Origin: Rhipicephalus microplus
Taxonomy: Eukaryota > Arthropoda > Arachnida > Ixodida > Ixodidae
Direction of reading: 5' to 3'
DNA length: 64,000 bases
NCBI RefSeq assembly: GCF_043290135.1
Contig: NC_134707.1
Location: forward strand, 141,795,319-141,859,318
Shown here: one piece after another, positions 1 through 15,245 of the stretch
How positions within the stretch are numbered: the first letter of the stretch is position 1
Layout: every line of letters begins with the position of its first letter
Position numbers and translations under genes: made by a program
Notes under the pieces: model-generated
Told to the model about the DNA's origin: nothing
Seen by the model: only the letters and a program-made list of their open reading frames with translations
The model's database searches: none

Positions 1-3000
1 CTCCTCAACTAAAAGCTCCACAACTAGACATTCCACAACTAGAAACTCCGCAACTAGAAATCCGACAACTAGAAACTCCCAAACTAGAAACTCTGCAGCT
101 AGAAACTCTGCAAATAGAAACTCCGCAACTAGAAACTCCACAACTAGAAAACCCTCAACTATAATTTTCACAACTAGAAACTCAACAACTAGAGACTGCG
201 CAACTAGAGACTCCGCAACTAGAAACTCCGCAGCTAGAAACTCCGCAACTAGAAACTCACCAACTTAAAACTCTGCAACTCGAAACTCTGCAACTAGAAA
301 ATCCACAACTAAAATTCCACAACTAGAAACTCCACAACTAGAAACTCCACAACTGGAAACTCCGCCACTAGAAACTCCCAAACTGGAAACTCTACAACTA
401 GAAACTCTGCAGCTAGAAACTCCGCAACTACAAACTCTGCAAATAGAAACTCCGATACTAGAAACTCCACAGCTAGAAACCCCTCAACTATAAACTTCAC
501 AACTAGAAACTCAACAACTAGAGACTGCACAACTAGAGACTCCGCAACTAGAAACTCCGCAGCTAGAAACTCCGCAACTAGAAACTCCACAACTTGAAAC
601 TCTGCAACTCGAAACTCTGCAACTAGAAAATCCACAACTATAAACTCAAGTAGAAACTCCCCAACTGGAAACTCCGCAACTAGAAACTCCGCAACTAGAA
701 AATCCACAACTAGAAACTTCACAACTAGAAACTCCCCAACAAAAAACTCCACAACTAGAAACTCCACAACTAGAGACTCCACAACTAGAGATTGCACAAC
801 TAGAGACTTTCCATTTAGAAACTCCTCAGATAGAACCTACGCAACTAGAAACTCCACGACTAGAGATTCCATAAGTAGAAACTCCACAGCTAAAATTTTC
901 ACAACTACAAACCCCACAACTAGAAACTCCACAACTAGAAACTCTGCAAATAGAAAAAGTACAACAAGGAACTCGAAAACTATAACTCCAACGAGAAACT
1001 CTACAACTAGAAACTTCACAACTAGAAACTCCACAAATAGACACTCCACAACTAGAAACTCCACAACTAGAGACTCCACAACTAGGAACTCCAAAATTGA
1101 GACTCCACAACTAGAAACTACACAGATTAAAATTCCACAACTTGAAACTCCGCCACTAGAATCTCCACAACTAGAAAACTCCGCAACTACAAACTCTGCA
1201 ACTAGAAACTCCGCAACTAGAAACTCCACAGCTAGAAACTCCAAAACTTGAAACACCACATCTAGAAACTCCGCAACAACAAACTCTGCAACCAGAAACT
1301 CCACAACTAGAATTTCCACAGCTAGAGACTCAACAACTAGAGGCTCCTCAACTAAAAGCTCCACAACTAGAAACTCCATAACTAGAAACTCCGCAACTTG
1401 AAACCCGACAACTAGAAACTCAACAACAAGAAACTCCACACCTATAAATTCCTCAACTTGAAACTCCACAACTAAAACTCCACAACTAGAAACTCCACAA
1501 CTAGAAACTCCGCCACTAGAAAATCCCCAACTAGAAACTCCACAACTAGATTCTCCACAACTACAAATTCCACAACTAGAAACTCCACAACTTGAGACTT
1601 CGCAACAAGAAACTTGGCAACTAGAATCTCCACAACTAGAAACTCTGCAACTAGAAACTCCGCAACTACAAACTCCACAACTAGAAACTTCACAGCTAGA
1701 AACTCCACAACTTGAGACTTCGCAAATAGAAACTCGTCAACTAGAATTTCAACAACTAGAAATTCCACAGCTGCAAACTCCACAACTATAAACTCCACAA
1801 CTTGAGAGTTCGCAACTAGAAACCCCACAACTAGAAACTCCACAACTAGAGACTGCACAACTAGAGACTTTCCATTTAGAAACTCCTCAGATAGAAACTA
1901 CGCAACTAGAAACTCCACGACTAGAGATTCCATAAGTAGAAACTCCACAGCTAAAATTTTCACAACTACAAACCCCACAACTAGAAACTCCACAACTAGA
2001 AACTCTGCAAATAGAAAAAGTACAACAAGGAACTCGAAATCTAAAACTCCAACGAGAAACTCTACAACTAGAAACTTCACAACTAGAAATTCCACAAATA
2101 GACACTCCACAACTAGAAACTCCACAACTAGAGACTCCACAACTAGGAACTCCAAAATTGAGACTCCACAACTAGAAACTACACAGATTAAAATTCCACA
2201 ACTAGAAACTCCACAACTGGAAACTCTGCAACTAGAAACTCTGCAACTAGAAACTTTACAGCTAGAAACTCCACAACTTGAGACTTCGCAAATAAAAACT
2301 CGTCAACTGGAAACTCAGCCACTAGAAACTCCACAGCTAGAAACTCCACAACTAGAAACTCCACAACTTGAAACCCAACAAATAGATACTCCACAACTAC
2401 AGACTCCACAACTTGAAACACCACAACTAGATACTCCACAATTACAAATTCCGCAACTAGAAACTCCACAACTAGAAACTCCTCAACTAGAAACTCCCCA
2501 CTAGAAACTTCACAACTAGAATCTCTGCAACTAGAAACTCCGCAACTAGAAAATCTGCAACTAGAAACTCCGCAACTAGAAACTCCACAGCTAGAAAGCC
2601 CACAAATATAAACTTCACAACTAGCAACTCAACAACTAGAGACTTCACAACTAGAGACTCCGCCACTAGATTCTCCACAACTACAAATTCCACAACTAGA
2701 AACTCCACAACTTGAGACTTCGCAACAAGAAACTTGGCAACTAGAATCTCCACAACTAGAAACTCTGCAACTAGAAACTCCGCAACTACAAACTCCGCAA
2801 CTAGAAACTCCACAGCTAGAAACTCCACAACTTGAGACTTCGCAAATAGAAACTCGTCAACTAGAAACGCAACAACTAGAAATTCCACAGCTGCAAACTC
2901 CACAACTAGAAACTCCACAACTTGAGAGTTCGCAACTAGAAACCCCACAACTAGAAACTCCACAACTAGAGACTGCACAACTAGAGACTTTCCGTTTAGA

Positions 3001-3675
3001 AACTCCTCAGATAGAAACTACGCAACTAGAAACTCCACGACTAGAGATTCCATAAGTAGAAACTCCACAGCTAAAATTTTCACAACTACAAACCCCACAA
3101 CTAGAAACTCTGCAAATAGAAAAAGTACAACAAGGAACTCGAAAACTAAAACTCCAACGAGAAACTCTACAACTAGAAACTTCACAACTAGAAACTCCAC
3201 AAATAGACACTCCACAACTAGAGACTCCACAACTAGAGACTCCACAACTAGGAACTCCAAAATTGAGACTCCACAACTAGAAACTACACAGATTAAAATT
3301 CCACAACTAGAAACTCCACAACTGGAAACTCCGCAACTAGAAACTCTGCAACTAGAAACTTTACAGCTAGAAACTCCACAACTTGAGACTTCGCAAATAG
3401 AAACTCGTCAACTGGAAACTCAGCCACTAGAAACTCCACAGCTAGAAACTCCACAACTAGAAACTCCACAACTTGAAACCCAACAAATAGATACTCCACA
3501 ACTACAGACTCGACAACTTGAAACACCACAACTAGATACTCCACAATTACAAATTCCGCAACTAGAAACTCCACAACTAGAAACTCCTCAACTAGAAACT
3601 CCCCACTAGAAACTTCACAACAAGAATCTCTGCAACTAGAAACTCCGCAACTAGAAACTCTGCAACTAGAAACTC
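1..3675 (+). repeat. Large HOR segment, copy 1 (matches 22801 and 61164)
   Basis: The first bases of the window recur at 22801 (offset 22,800) and near 61164 (offset 61,163), with the same monomer variants in the same order. Relative to copy 2 the spacing changes by 29 bp near 2160-2180, where copy 2 lacks a 29-bp pair of monomers, and by 15 bp near 3200. Homology to copy 2 ends near 3675/26461. The left boundary lies outside the window. Confidence 0.88.
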
Positions 3676-6600
3676 CGCAACTAGAAACTCCACAGCTAGA
3701 AACCCCACAACTATAAACTTCACAACTTGAAACTCAGCCACTAGAAGCTCCACAAATAGAAAACTCCGCAACTACAAACTCTGCAACTAGAAACTCCGCA
3801 ACTAGAAACTCCACAGCTAGAAACTCCACAACTTGAAACACCACATCTAGAAACTCCGCAACAACAAACTCTGCAACCAGAAACTCCACAACTAGAATTT
3901 CCACAGCTAGAGACTCAACAACTAGAGGCTCCTCAACTAAAAGCTCCACAACTAGAAACTCCATAACTAGAAACTCCGCAACTTGAAACCCGACAACTAG
4001 AAACTCAACAACTAGAAACTCCACACCTATAAATTCCTCAACTTGAAACTCCACAATTAAAACTCCACAACTAGAAACTCCACAACTAGAAACTCCGCAA
4101 CTAGAAACTCCCCAACTAGAAACTCCACAACTAGATTCTCCACAACTACAAATTCCACAACTAGAAACTCCACAACTTGAGACTTCGCAACAAGAAACTT
4201 GGCAACTAGAATCTCCACAACTAGAAACTGTGCAACTAGAAACTCCGCAACTACAAACTCCGCAACTAGAAACTCCACAGCTAGAAACTCCACAACTTGA
4301 GACTTCGCAAATAGAAACTCGTCAACTAGAAACTCAACAAATAGAAATTCCACAGCTGCAAACTCCACAACTAGAAACTCCGCAACTTGAGAGTTCGCAA
4401 CTAAAAACCCCAAAACTAGAAACTCCACAACTAGAAACTCCACAACTAGAGACTGCACAACTAGAGACTTTCCATTTAGAAACTCCTCAGATAGAAACTA
4501 CGCAACTAGAAACTCCACGACTAGAGATTCCATAAGTAGAAACTCCACAGCTAAAATTTTCACAACTACAAACCCCACAACTAGAAACTCCACAACTAGA
4601 AACTCCACAACTAGAAACTCCGCAACTAGAAACTCCAAAGCTAGAAACTCCACAACTTGAGACTTCGCAACAAGAAACTTGGCAACTAGAATCTCCACAA
4701 CTAGAAACTCTGCAACTAGAAACTCCGCAACTACAAACTCCACAACTAGAAACTCCACAGCTAGAAACTCCACAACTTGAGACTTCGCAAATAGAAAATC
4801 CTCAACTAGAAACTCAACAACTAGAAACTCCACAGGTAGAAACTCCACAACTAGAAACTCCACAACTTGAGAGTTCGCAACTAGAAACCCCACAACAACA
4901 AACTCCACAACTAGAGACTCCACAACTAGAAACTCCACCACTAAAAACTCCACAACTACGAACCTCACAACTAGAAACTCAACAACTAGAAACTCCGCAA
5001 GTGGAAACTGTGCAACTAGAAACTCCGCAACTAGAAACTCCAATGCTAGAAACCCCACAACTATAAACTTCACAACTAGCAACTCAACAACTAGAGACTG
5101 CACAACTAGAGACTCCGCAACTAGAAACTCCACAGCTAGTAACTCCGCAACTAGAAACTCCACAACTTGAAACTCCGCCACTAGAATCTCCACAACTAGA
5201 AAACTCCGCAACTAGAAACTCTGCAACTAGAAACTCCGCAACTACAAACTCCGCAACTAGAAACTCCACAGCTAGAAACTCCACAACTTGAGACTTCGCA
5301 AATAGAAACTCGTCAACTAGAAACTCAACAACTACAAACTCCACAAGTAGAAACTCTGCAACTAGAAACTCCACAACTAGAAACTCCACAACTTGAGAGC
5401 TCACCACTAGAAACTCCACAACTAGAAACTCCACAACTAGAGACTCCACAACTAGAAACTCCATCACTAGAAATTCCACAACTACAAACCTCACAACTTG
5501 AAACTCCACAACTACAAACTCCGACACTGGAAACTCCACAGCCAGAAACTCTACAACTACAAAAACCACTTCTAGAAACTCCGCAACAACAAACTCTGCA
5601 ACTAGAAACTCCACAACTAGAATTTCCACAGCTAGAGACTCAACAACTAGAGACTCCTCAACTAAAAGCTCCACAACTAGACACTCCACAACTAGAAACT
5701 TCGCAACTAGAAACCCGACAACTAGATACTCCACAATTACAAATTCCGCAACTAGAAACTCCACAACTAGAAACTCTGCAACTAGAAACTCCGCAACTAG
5801 AAACTCCACAGCTAGAAACCCCACAACTATAAACTTCACAACTTGAAACTCAGCCACTAGAAGCTCCACAAATAGAAAACTCCGCAACTACAAACTCTGC
5901 AACTAGAAACTCCGCAACTAGAAACTCCACAGCTAGAAACTCCACAACTTGAAACACCACATCTAGAAACTCCGCAACAACAAACTCTGCAACCAGAAAC
6001 TCCACAACTAGAATTTCCACAGCTAGAGACTCAACAACTAGAGGCTCCTCAACTAAAAGCTCCACAACTAGAAACTCCATAACTAGAAACTCCGCAACTT
6101 GAAACCCGACAACTAGAAACTCAACAACTAGAAACTCCACACCTATAAATTCCTCAACTTGAAACTCCACAACTAAAACTCCACAACTAGAAACTCCACA
6201 ACTAGAAACTCCGCCACTAGAAACTCCCCAACTAGAAACTCCACAACTAGATTATCCACAACTACAAATTCCACAACTAGAAACTCCACAACTTGAGACT
6301 TCGCAACAAGAAACTTGGCAACTAGAATCTCCACAACTAGAAACTCTGCAACTAGAAACTCCGCAACTACAAACTCCGCAACTAGAAACTTCACAGCTAG
6401 AAACTCCACAACTTGAGACTTCGCAAACAGAAACTCGTCAACTAGAATTTCAACAACTAGAAATTCCACAGCTGCAAACTCCACAACTATAAACTCCACA
6501 ACTTGAGAGTTCGCAACTAGAAACCCCACAACTAGAAACTCCACAACTAGAGACTGCACAACTAGAGACTTTCCATTTAGAAACTCCTCAGATAGAAACT

Positions 6601-9600
6601 ACGCAACTAGAAACTCCACGACTAGAGATTCCATAAGTAGAAACTCCACAGCTAAAATTTTCACAACTACAAACCCCACAACTAGAAACTCCACAACTAG
6701 AAACTCTGCAAATAGAAAAAGTACAACAAGGAACTCGAAAACTAAAACTCCAACGAGAAACTCTACAACTAGAAACTTCACAACTAGAAACTCCACAAAT
6801 AGACACTCCACAACTAGAAACTCCACAACTAGAGACTCCACAACTAGGAACTCCAAAATTGAGACTCCACAACTAGAAACTACACAGATTAAAATTCCAC
6901 AACTAGAAACTCCACAACTGGAAACTCCGCAACTAGAAACTCTGCAACTAGAAACTTTACAGCTAGAAACTCCACAACTTGAGACTTCGCAAATAGAAAC
7001 TCGTCAACTGGAAACTCAGCCACTAGAAACTCCACAGCTAGAAACTCCACAACTAGAAATTCCACAACTTGAAACCCAACAAATAGATACTCCACAACTA
7101 CAGACTCGACAACTTGAAACACCACAACTAGATACTCCACAATTACAAATTCCGCAACTAGAAACTCCACAACTAGAAACTCCTCAACTAGAAACTCCCC
7201 ACTAGAAACTTCACAACTAGAATCTCTGCAACTAGAAACTCCGCAACTAGAAACTCTGCAACTAGAAACTCCGCAACTAGAAACTCCACAGCTAGAAACC
7301 CCACAACTATAAACTTCACAACTTGAAACTCAGCCACTAGAAGCTCCACAAATAGAAAACTCCGCAACTACAAACTCTGCAACTAGAAACTCCGCAACTA
7401 GAAACTCCACAGCTAGAAACTCCACAACTTGAAACACCACATCTAGAAACTCCGCAACAACAAACTCTGCAACCAGAAACTCCACAACTAGAATTTCCAC
7501 AGCTAGAGACTCAACAACTAGAGGCTCCTCAACTAAAAGCTCCACAACTAGAAACTCCATAACTAGAAACTCCGCAACTTGAAACCCGACAACTAGAAAC
7601 TCAACAACTAGAAACTCCACACCTATAAATTCCTCAACTTGAAACTCCACAATTAAAACTCCACAACTAGAAACTCCACAACTAGAAACTCCGCAACTAG
7701 AAACTCCCCAACTAGAAACTCCACAACTAGATTCTCCACAACTACAAATTCCACAACTAGAAACTCCACAACTTGAGACTTCGCAACAAGAAACTTGGCA
7801 ACTAGAATCTCCACAACTAGAAACTGTGCAACTAGAAACTCCGCAACTACAAACTCCGCAACTAGAAACTCCACAGCTAGAAACTCCACAACTTGAGACT
7901 TCGCAAATAGAAACTCGTCAACTAGAAACTCAACAAATAGAAATTCCACAGCTGCAAACTCCACAACTAGAAACTCCGCAACTTGAGAGTTCGCAACTAA
8001 AAACCCCAAAACTAGAAACTCCACAACTAGAAACTCCACAACTAGAGACTGCACAACTAGAGACTTTCCATTTAGAAACTCCTCAGATAGAAACTACGCA
8101 ACTAGAAACTCCACGACTAGAGATTCCATAAGTAGAAACTCCACAGCTAAAATTTTCACAACTACAAACCCCACAACTAGAAACTCCACAACTAGAAACT
8201 CCACAACTAGAAACTCCGCAACTAGAAACTCCACAGCTAGAAACTCCACAACTTGAGACTTCGCAACAAGAAACTTGGCAACTAGAATCTCCACAACTAG
8301 AAACTCTGCAACTAGAAACTCCGCAACTACAAACTCCACAACTAGAAACTCCACAGCTAGAAACTCCACAACTTGAGACTTCGCAAATAGAAAATCGTCA
8401 ACTAGAAACTCAACAACTAGAAACTCCACAGGTAGAAACTCCACAACTAGAAACTCCACAACTTGAGAGTTCGCAACTAGAAACCCCACAACAACAAACT
8501 CCACAACTAGAGACTCCACAACTAGAAACTCCACCACTAAAAACTCCACAACTACGAACCTCACAACTAGAAACTCAACAACTAGAAACTCCGCAAGTGG
8601 AAACTGTGCAACTAGAAACTCCGCAACTAGAAACTCCACAGCTAGAAACCCCACAACTATAAACTTCACAACTAGCAACTCAACAACTAGAGACTGCACA
8701 ACTAGAGACTCCGCAACTAGAAACTCCACAGCTAGTAACTCCGCAACTAGAAACTCCACAACTTGAAACTCCGCCACTAGAATCTCCACAACTAGAAAAC
8801 TCCGCAACTAGAAACTCTGCAACTAGAAACTCCGCAACTACAAACTCCGCAACTAGAAACTCCACAGCTAGAAACTCCACAACTTGAGACTTCGCAAATA
8901 GAAACTCGTCAACTAGAAACTCAACAACTACAAACTCCACAAGTAGAAACTCTGCAACTAGAAACTCCACAACTAGAAACTCCACAACTTGAGAGCTCAC
9001 CACTAGAAACTCCACAACTAGAAACTCCACAACTAGAGACTCCACAACTAGAAACTCCATCACTAGAAATTCCACAACTACAAACCTCACAACTTGAAAC
9101 TCCACAACTACAAACTCCGACACTGGAAACTCCACAGCCAGAAACTCTACAACTACAAAAACCACTTCTAGAAACTCCGCAACAACAAACTCTGCAACTA
9201 GAAACTCCACAACTAGAATTTCCACAGCTAGAGACTCAACAACTAGAGACTCCTCAACTAAAAGCTCCACAACTAGAGACTCCACAACTAGGAACTCCAA
9301 AATTGAGACTCCACAACTAGAAACTACACAGATTAAAATTCCACAACTAGAAACTCCACAACTGGAAACTCTGTAACTAGAAACTCTGCAACTAGAAACT
9401 TTACAGCTAGAAACTCCACAACTTGAGACTTCGCAAATAAAAACTCGTCAACTGGAAACTCAGCCACTAGAAACTCCACAGCTAGAAACTCCACAACTAG
9501 AAACTCCACAACTTGAAACCCAACAAATAGATACTCCACAACTACAGACTCGACAACTTGAAACACCACAACTAGATACTCCACAATTACAAATTCCGCA

Positions 9601-9713
9601 ACTAGAAACTCCACAACTTGAGAGTTCGCAACTAGAAACCCCACAACTAGAAACTCCACAACTAGAGACTGCACAACTAAAGACTTTCCGTTTAGAAACT
9701 CCTCAGATAGAAA
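3018..9713 (+). repeat. 3.1-3.6 kb higher-order repeat pair
   Basis: The variant string at 3018 recurs at 6599 (offset 3,581, becoming 3,596 after one 15-bp monomer difference) and again at 9714 (offset 3,115). The 3,115-bp offset is kept from about 6.6 kb to about 9.27 kb, matching 9.7-12.38 kb, and then the two copies diverge. This is a kilobase-scale HOR unit that has gained and lost sub-blocks. Confidence 0.85.
5889..5891 (+). other. Empty (pre-insertion) site paralogue for the LINE
   Basis: The sequence around 5840-5960 joins the exact left flank of the LINE (ACTCAGCCACTAGAAG ... CCGCAACTAC) to its exact right flank (ACAAACTCTGCAACTAG ...) without an insert. Similar empty sites lie near 3758, 7364, 10479, 12595, 15854, 17970, 20121, 53153, 55432 and 58612. 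They define the LINE ends and show the element entered an already amplified HOR. Confidence 0.85.
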
Positions 9714-9870
9714 CTACGCAACTAGAAACTCCACGACTAGAGATTCCATAAGTAGAAACTCCACAGCTAAAATTTTCACAACTACAAACCCCACAACTAG
9801 AAACTCCACAACTAGAAACTCTGCAAATAGAAAAAGTACAACAAGGAACTCGAAAACTAAAACTCCAACG

Positions 9871-12800
9871 AGAAACTCTACAACTAGAAACTTCACAACT
9901 AGAAACTCCACAAATAGACACTCCACAACTAGAGACTCCACAACTAGAGACTCCACAACTAGGAACTCCAAAATTGAGACTCCACAACTAGAAACTACAC
10001 AGATTAAAATTCCACAACTAGAAACTCCACAACTGGAAACTCCGCAACTAGAAACTCTGCAACTAGAAACTTTACAGCTAGAAACTCCACAACTTGAGAC
10101 TTCGCAAATAGAAACTCGTCAACTGGAAACTCAGCCACTAGAAACTCCACAGCTAGAAACTCCACAACTAGAAATTCCACAACTTGAAACCCAACAAATA
10201 GATACTCCACAACTACAGACTCGACAACTTGAAACACCACAACTAGATACTCCACAATTACAAATTCCGCAACTAGAAACTCCACAACTAGAAACTCCTC
10301 AACTAGAAACTCCCCACTAGAAACTTCACAACTAGAATCTCTGCAACTAGAAACTCCGCAACTAGAAACTCTGCAACTAGAAACTCCGCAACTAGAAACT
10401 CCACAGCTAGAAACCCCACAACTATAAACTTCACAACTTGAAACTCAGCCACTAGAAGCTCCACAAATAGAAAACTCCGCAACTACAAACTCTGCAACTA
10501 GAAACTCCGCAACTAGAAACTCCACAGCTAGAAACTCCACAACTTGAAACACCACATCTAGAAACTCCGCAACAACAAACTCTGCAACCAGAAACTCCAC
10601 AACTAGAATTTCCACAGCTAGAGACTCAACAACTAGAGGCTCCTCAACTAAAAGCTCCACAACTAGAAACTCCATAACTAGAAACTCCGCAACTTGAAAC
10701 CCGACAACTAGAAACTCAACAACTAGAAACTCCACACCTATAAATTCCTCAACTTGAAACTCCACAATTAAAACTCCACAACTAGAAACTCCACAACTAG
10801 AAACTCCGCAACTAGAAACTCCCCAACTAGAAACTCCACAACTAGATTCTCCACAACTACAAATTCCACAACTAGAAACTCCACAACTTGAGACTTCGCA
10901 ACAAGAAACTTGGCAACTAGAATCTCCACAACTAGAAACTGTGCAACTAGAAACTCCGCAACTACAAACTCCGCAACTAGAAACTCCACAGCTAGAAACT
11001 CCACAACTTGAGACTTCGCAAATAGAAACTCGTCAACTAGAAACTCAACAAATAGAAATTCCACAGCTGCAAACTCCACAACTAGAAACTCCGCAACTTG
11101 AGAGTTCGCAACTAAAAACCCCAAAACTAGAAACTCCACAACTAGAAACTCCACAACTAGAGACTGCACAACTAGAGACTTTCCATTTAGAAACTCCTCA
11201 GATAGAAACTACGCAACTAGAAACTCCACGACTAGAGATTCCATAAGTAGAAACTCCACAGCTAAAATTTTCACAACTACAAACCCCACAACTAGAAACT
11301 CCACAACTAGAAACTCCACAACTAGAAACTCCGCAACTAGAAACTCCACAGCTAGAAACTCCACAACTTGAGACTTCGCAACAAGAAACTTGGCAACTAG
11401 AATCTCCACAACTAGAAACTCTGCAACTAGAAACTCCGCAACTACAAACTCCACAACTAGAAACTCCACAGCTAGAAACTCCACAACTTGAGACTTCGCA
11501 AATAGAAAATCGTCAACTAGAAACTCAACAACTAGAAACTCCACAGGTAGAAACTCCACAACTAGAAACTCCACAACTTGAGAGTTCGCAACTAGAAACC
11601 CCACAACAACAAACTCCACAACTAGAGACTCCACAACTAGAAACTCCACCACTAAAAACTCCACAACTACGAACCTCACAACTAGAAACTCAACAACTAG
11701 AAACTCCGCAAGTGGAAACTGTGCAACTAGAAACTCCGCAACTAGAAACTCCACAGCTAGAAACCCCACAACTATAAACTTCACAACTAGCAACTCAACA
11801 ACTAGAGACTGCACAACTAGAGACTCCGCAACTAGAAACTCCACAGCTAGTAACTCCGCAACTAGAAACTCCACAACTTGAAACTCCGCCACTAGAATCT
11901 CCACAACTAGAAAACTCCGCAACTAGAAACTCTGCAACTAGAAACTCCGCAACTACAAACTCCGCAACTAGAAACTCCACAGCTAGAAACTCCACAACTT
12001 GAGACTTCGCAAATAGAAACTCGTCAACTAGAAACTCAACAACTACAAACTCCACAAGTAGAAACTCTGCAACTAGAAACTCCACAACTAGAAACTCCAC
12101 AACTTGAGAGCTCACCACTAGAAACTCCACAACTAGAAACTCCACAACTAGAGACTCCACAACTAGAAACTCCATCACTAGAAATTCCACAACTACAAAC
12201 CTCACAACTTGAAACTCCACAACTACAAACTCCGACACTGGAAACTCCACAGCCAGAAACTCTACAACTACAAAAACCACTTCTAGAAACTCCGCAACAA
12301 CAAACTCTGCAACTAGAAACTCCACAACTAGAATTTCCACAGCTAGAGACTCAACAACTAGAGACTCCTCAACTAAAAGCTCCACAACTAGACACTCCAC
12401 AACTAGAAACTTCGCAACTAGAAACCCGACAACTAGATACTCCACAATTACAAATTCCGCAACTAGAAACTCCACAACTAGAAACTCTGCAACTAGAAAC
12501 TCCGCAACTAGAAACTCCACAGCTAGAAACCCCACAACTATAAACTTCACAACTTGAAACTCAGCCACTAGAAGCTCCACAAATAGAAAACTCCGCAACT
12601 ACAAACTCTGCAACTAGAAACTCCGCAACTAGAAACTCCACAGCTAGAAACTCCACAACTTGAAACACCACATCTAGAAACTCCGCAACAACAAACTCTG
12701 CAACCAGAAACTCCACAACTAGAATTTCCACAGCTAGAGACTCAACAACTAGAGGCTCCTCAACTAAAAGCTCCACAACTAGCAACTCCATAACTAGAAA

Positions 12801-15245
12801 CTCCGCAACTTGAAACCCGACAACTAGAAACTCAACAACTAGAAACTCCACACCTATAAATTCCTCAACTTGAAACTCCACAACTAAAACTCCACAACTA
12901 GAAACTCCACAACTAGAAACTCCGCCACTAGAAACTCCCCAACTAGAAACTCCACAACTAGATTCTCCACAATTACAAATTCCACAACTAGAAACTCCAC
13001 AACTTGAGACTTCGCAACAAGAAACTTGGCAACTAGAATCTCCACAACTAGAAACTCTGCAACTAGAAACTCCGCAACTACAAACTCCGCAACTAGAAAC
13101 TTCACAGCTAGAAACTCCACAACTTGAGACTTCGCAAACAGAAACTCGTCAACTAGAATTTCAACAACTAGAAATTCCACAGCTGCAAACTCCACAACTA
13201 TAAACTCCACAACTTGAGAGTTCGCAACTAGAAACCCCACAACTAGAAACTCCACAACTAGAGACTGCACAACTAGAGACTTTCCATTTAGAAACTCCTC
13301 AGATAGAAACTACGCAACTAGAAACTCCACGACTAGAGATTCCATAAGTAGAAACTCCACAGCTAAAATTTTCACAACTACAAACCCCACAACTAGAAAC
13401 TCCACAACTAGAAACTCTGCAAATAGAAAAAGTACAACAAGGAACTCGAAAACTAAAACTCCAACGAGAAACTCTACAACTAGAAACTTCACAACTAGAA
13501 ACTCCACAAATAGACACTCCACAACTAGAAACTCCACAACTAGAGACTCCACAACTAGGAACTCCAAAATTGAGACTCCACAACTAGAAACTACACAGAT
13601 TAAAATTCCACAACTAGAAACTCCACAACTGGAAACTCTGTAACTAGAAACTCTGCAACTAGAAACTTTACAGCTAGAAACTCCACAACTTGAGACTTCG
13701 CAAATAAAAACTCGTCAACTGGAAACTCAGCCACTAGAAACTCCACAGCTAGAAACTCCACAACTAGAAACTCCACAACTTGAAACCCAACAAATAGATA
13801 CTCCACAACTACAGACTCGACAACTTGAAACACCACAACTAGATACTCCACAATTACAAATTCCGCAACTAGAAACTCCACAACTTGAGAGTTCGCAACT
13901 AGAAACCCCACAACTAGAAACTCCACAACTAGAGACTGCACAACTAGAGACTTTCCGTTTAGAAACTCCTCAGATAGAAACTACGCAACTAGAAACTCCA
14001 CGACTAGAGATTCCATAAGTAGAAACTCCACAGCTAAAATTTTCACAACTACAAACCCCACAACTAGAAACTCCACAACTAGAAACTCTGCAAATAGAAA
14101 AAGTACAACAAGGAACTCGAAAACTAAAACTCCAACGAGAAACTCTACAACTAGAAACTTCACAACTAGAAACTCCACAAATAGACACTCCACAACTAGA
14201 GACTCCACAACTAGAGACTCCACAACTAGGAACTCCAAAATTGAGACTCCACAACTAGAAACTACACAGATTAAAATTCCACAACTAGAAACTCCACAAC
14301 TGGAAACTCCGCAACTAGAAACTCTGCAACTAGAAACTTTACAGCTAGAAACTCCACAACTTGAGACTTCGCAAATAGAAACTCGTCAACTGGAAACTCA
14401 GCCACTAGAAACTCCACAGCTAGAAACTCCACAACTAGAAATTCCACAACTTGAAACCCAACAAATAGATACTCCACAACTACAGACTCGACAACTTGAA
14501 ACACCACAACTAGATACTCCACAATTACAAATTCCGCAACTAGAAACTCCACAACTAGAAACTCCTCAACTAGAAACTCCCCACTAGAAACTTCACAACT
14601 AGAATCTCTGCAACTAGAAACTCCGCAACTAGAAACTCTGCAACTAGAAACTCCGCAACTAGAAACTCCACAGCTAGAAACCCCACAACTATAAACTTCA
14701 CAACTTGAAACTCAGCCACTAGAAGCTCCACAAATAGAAAACTCCGCAACTACAAACTCTGCAACTGGAAACTCCGCAACTAGAAACTCCACAGCTAGAA
14801 ACTCCACAACTTGAAACACAACATCTAGAAACTCCGCAACAACAAACTCTGCAACCAGAAACTCCACAACTAGAATTTCCACAGCTAGAGACTCAACAAC
14901 TAGAGGCTCCTCAACTAAAAGCTCCACAACTAGAAACTCCATAACTAGAAACTCCGCAACTTGAAACCCGACAACTAGAAACTCAACAACTAGAAACTCC
15001 ACACCTATAAATTCCTCAACTTGAAACTCCACAATTAAAACTCCACAACTAGAAACTCCACAACTAGAAACTCCGCAACTAGAAACTCCACAACTAGATT
15101 CTCCACAACTACAAATTCCACAACTAGAAACTCCACAACTTGAGACTTCGCAACAAGAAACTTGGCAACTAGAATCTCCACAACTAGAAACTGTGCAACT
15201 AGAAACTCCGCAACTACAAACTCCGCAACTAGAAACTCCACAGCT
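9871..15245 (+). repeat. 5.38 kb higher-order repeat, copy 1
   Basis: Monomer order is conserved with the following 5.38 kb at offset 5,375, for example at 10445/15820, 12561/17936 and 13970/19345. The junction at 15241-15250 switches directly from a CACAGCTAGAAA context to the AGAAACTCTACAAC string found at 9871. This is what unequal exchange between misaligned monomers produces. One 15-bp monomer near its right end is missing relative to copy 2. Confidence 0.85.
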
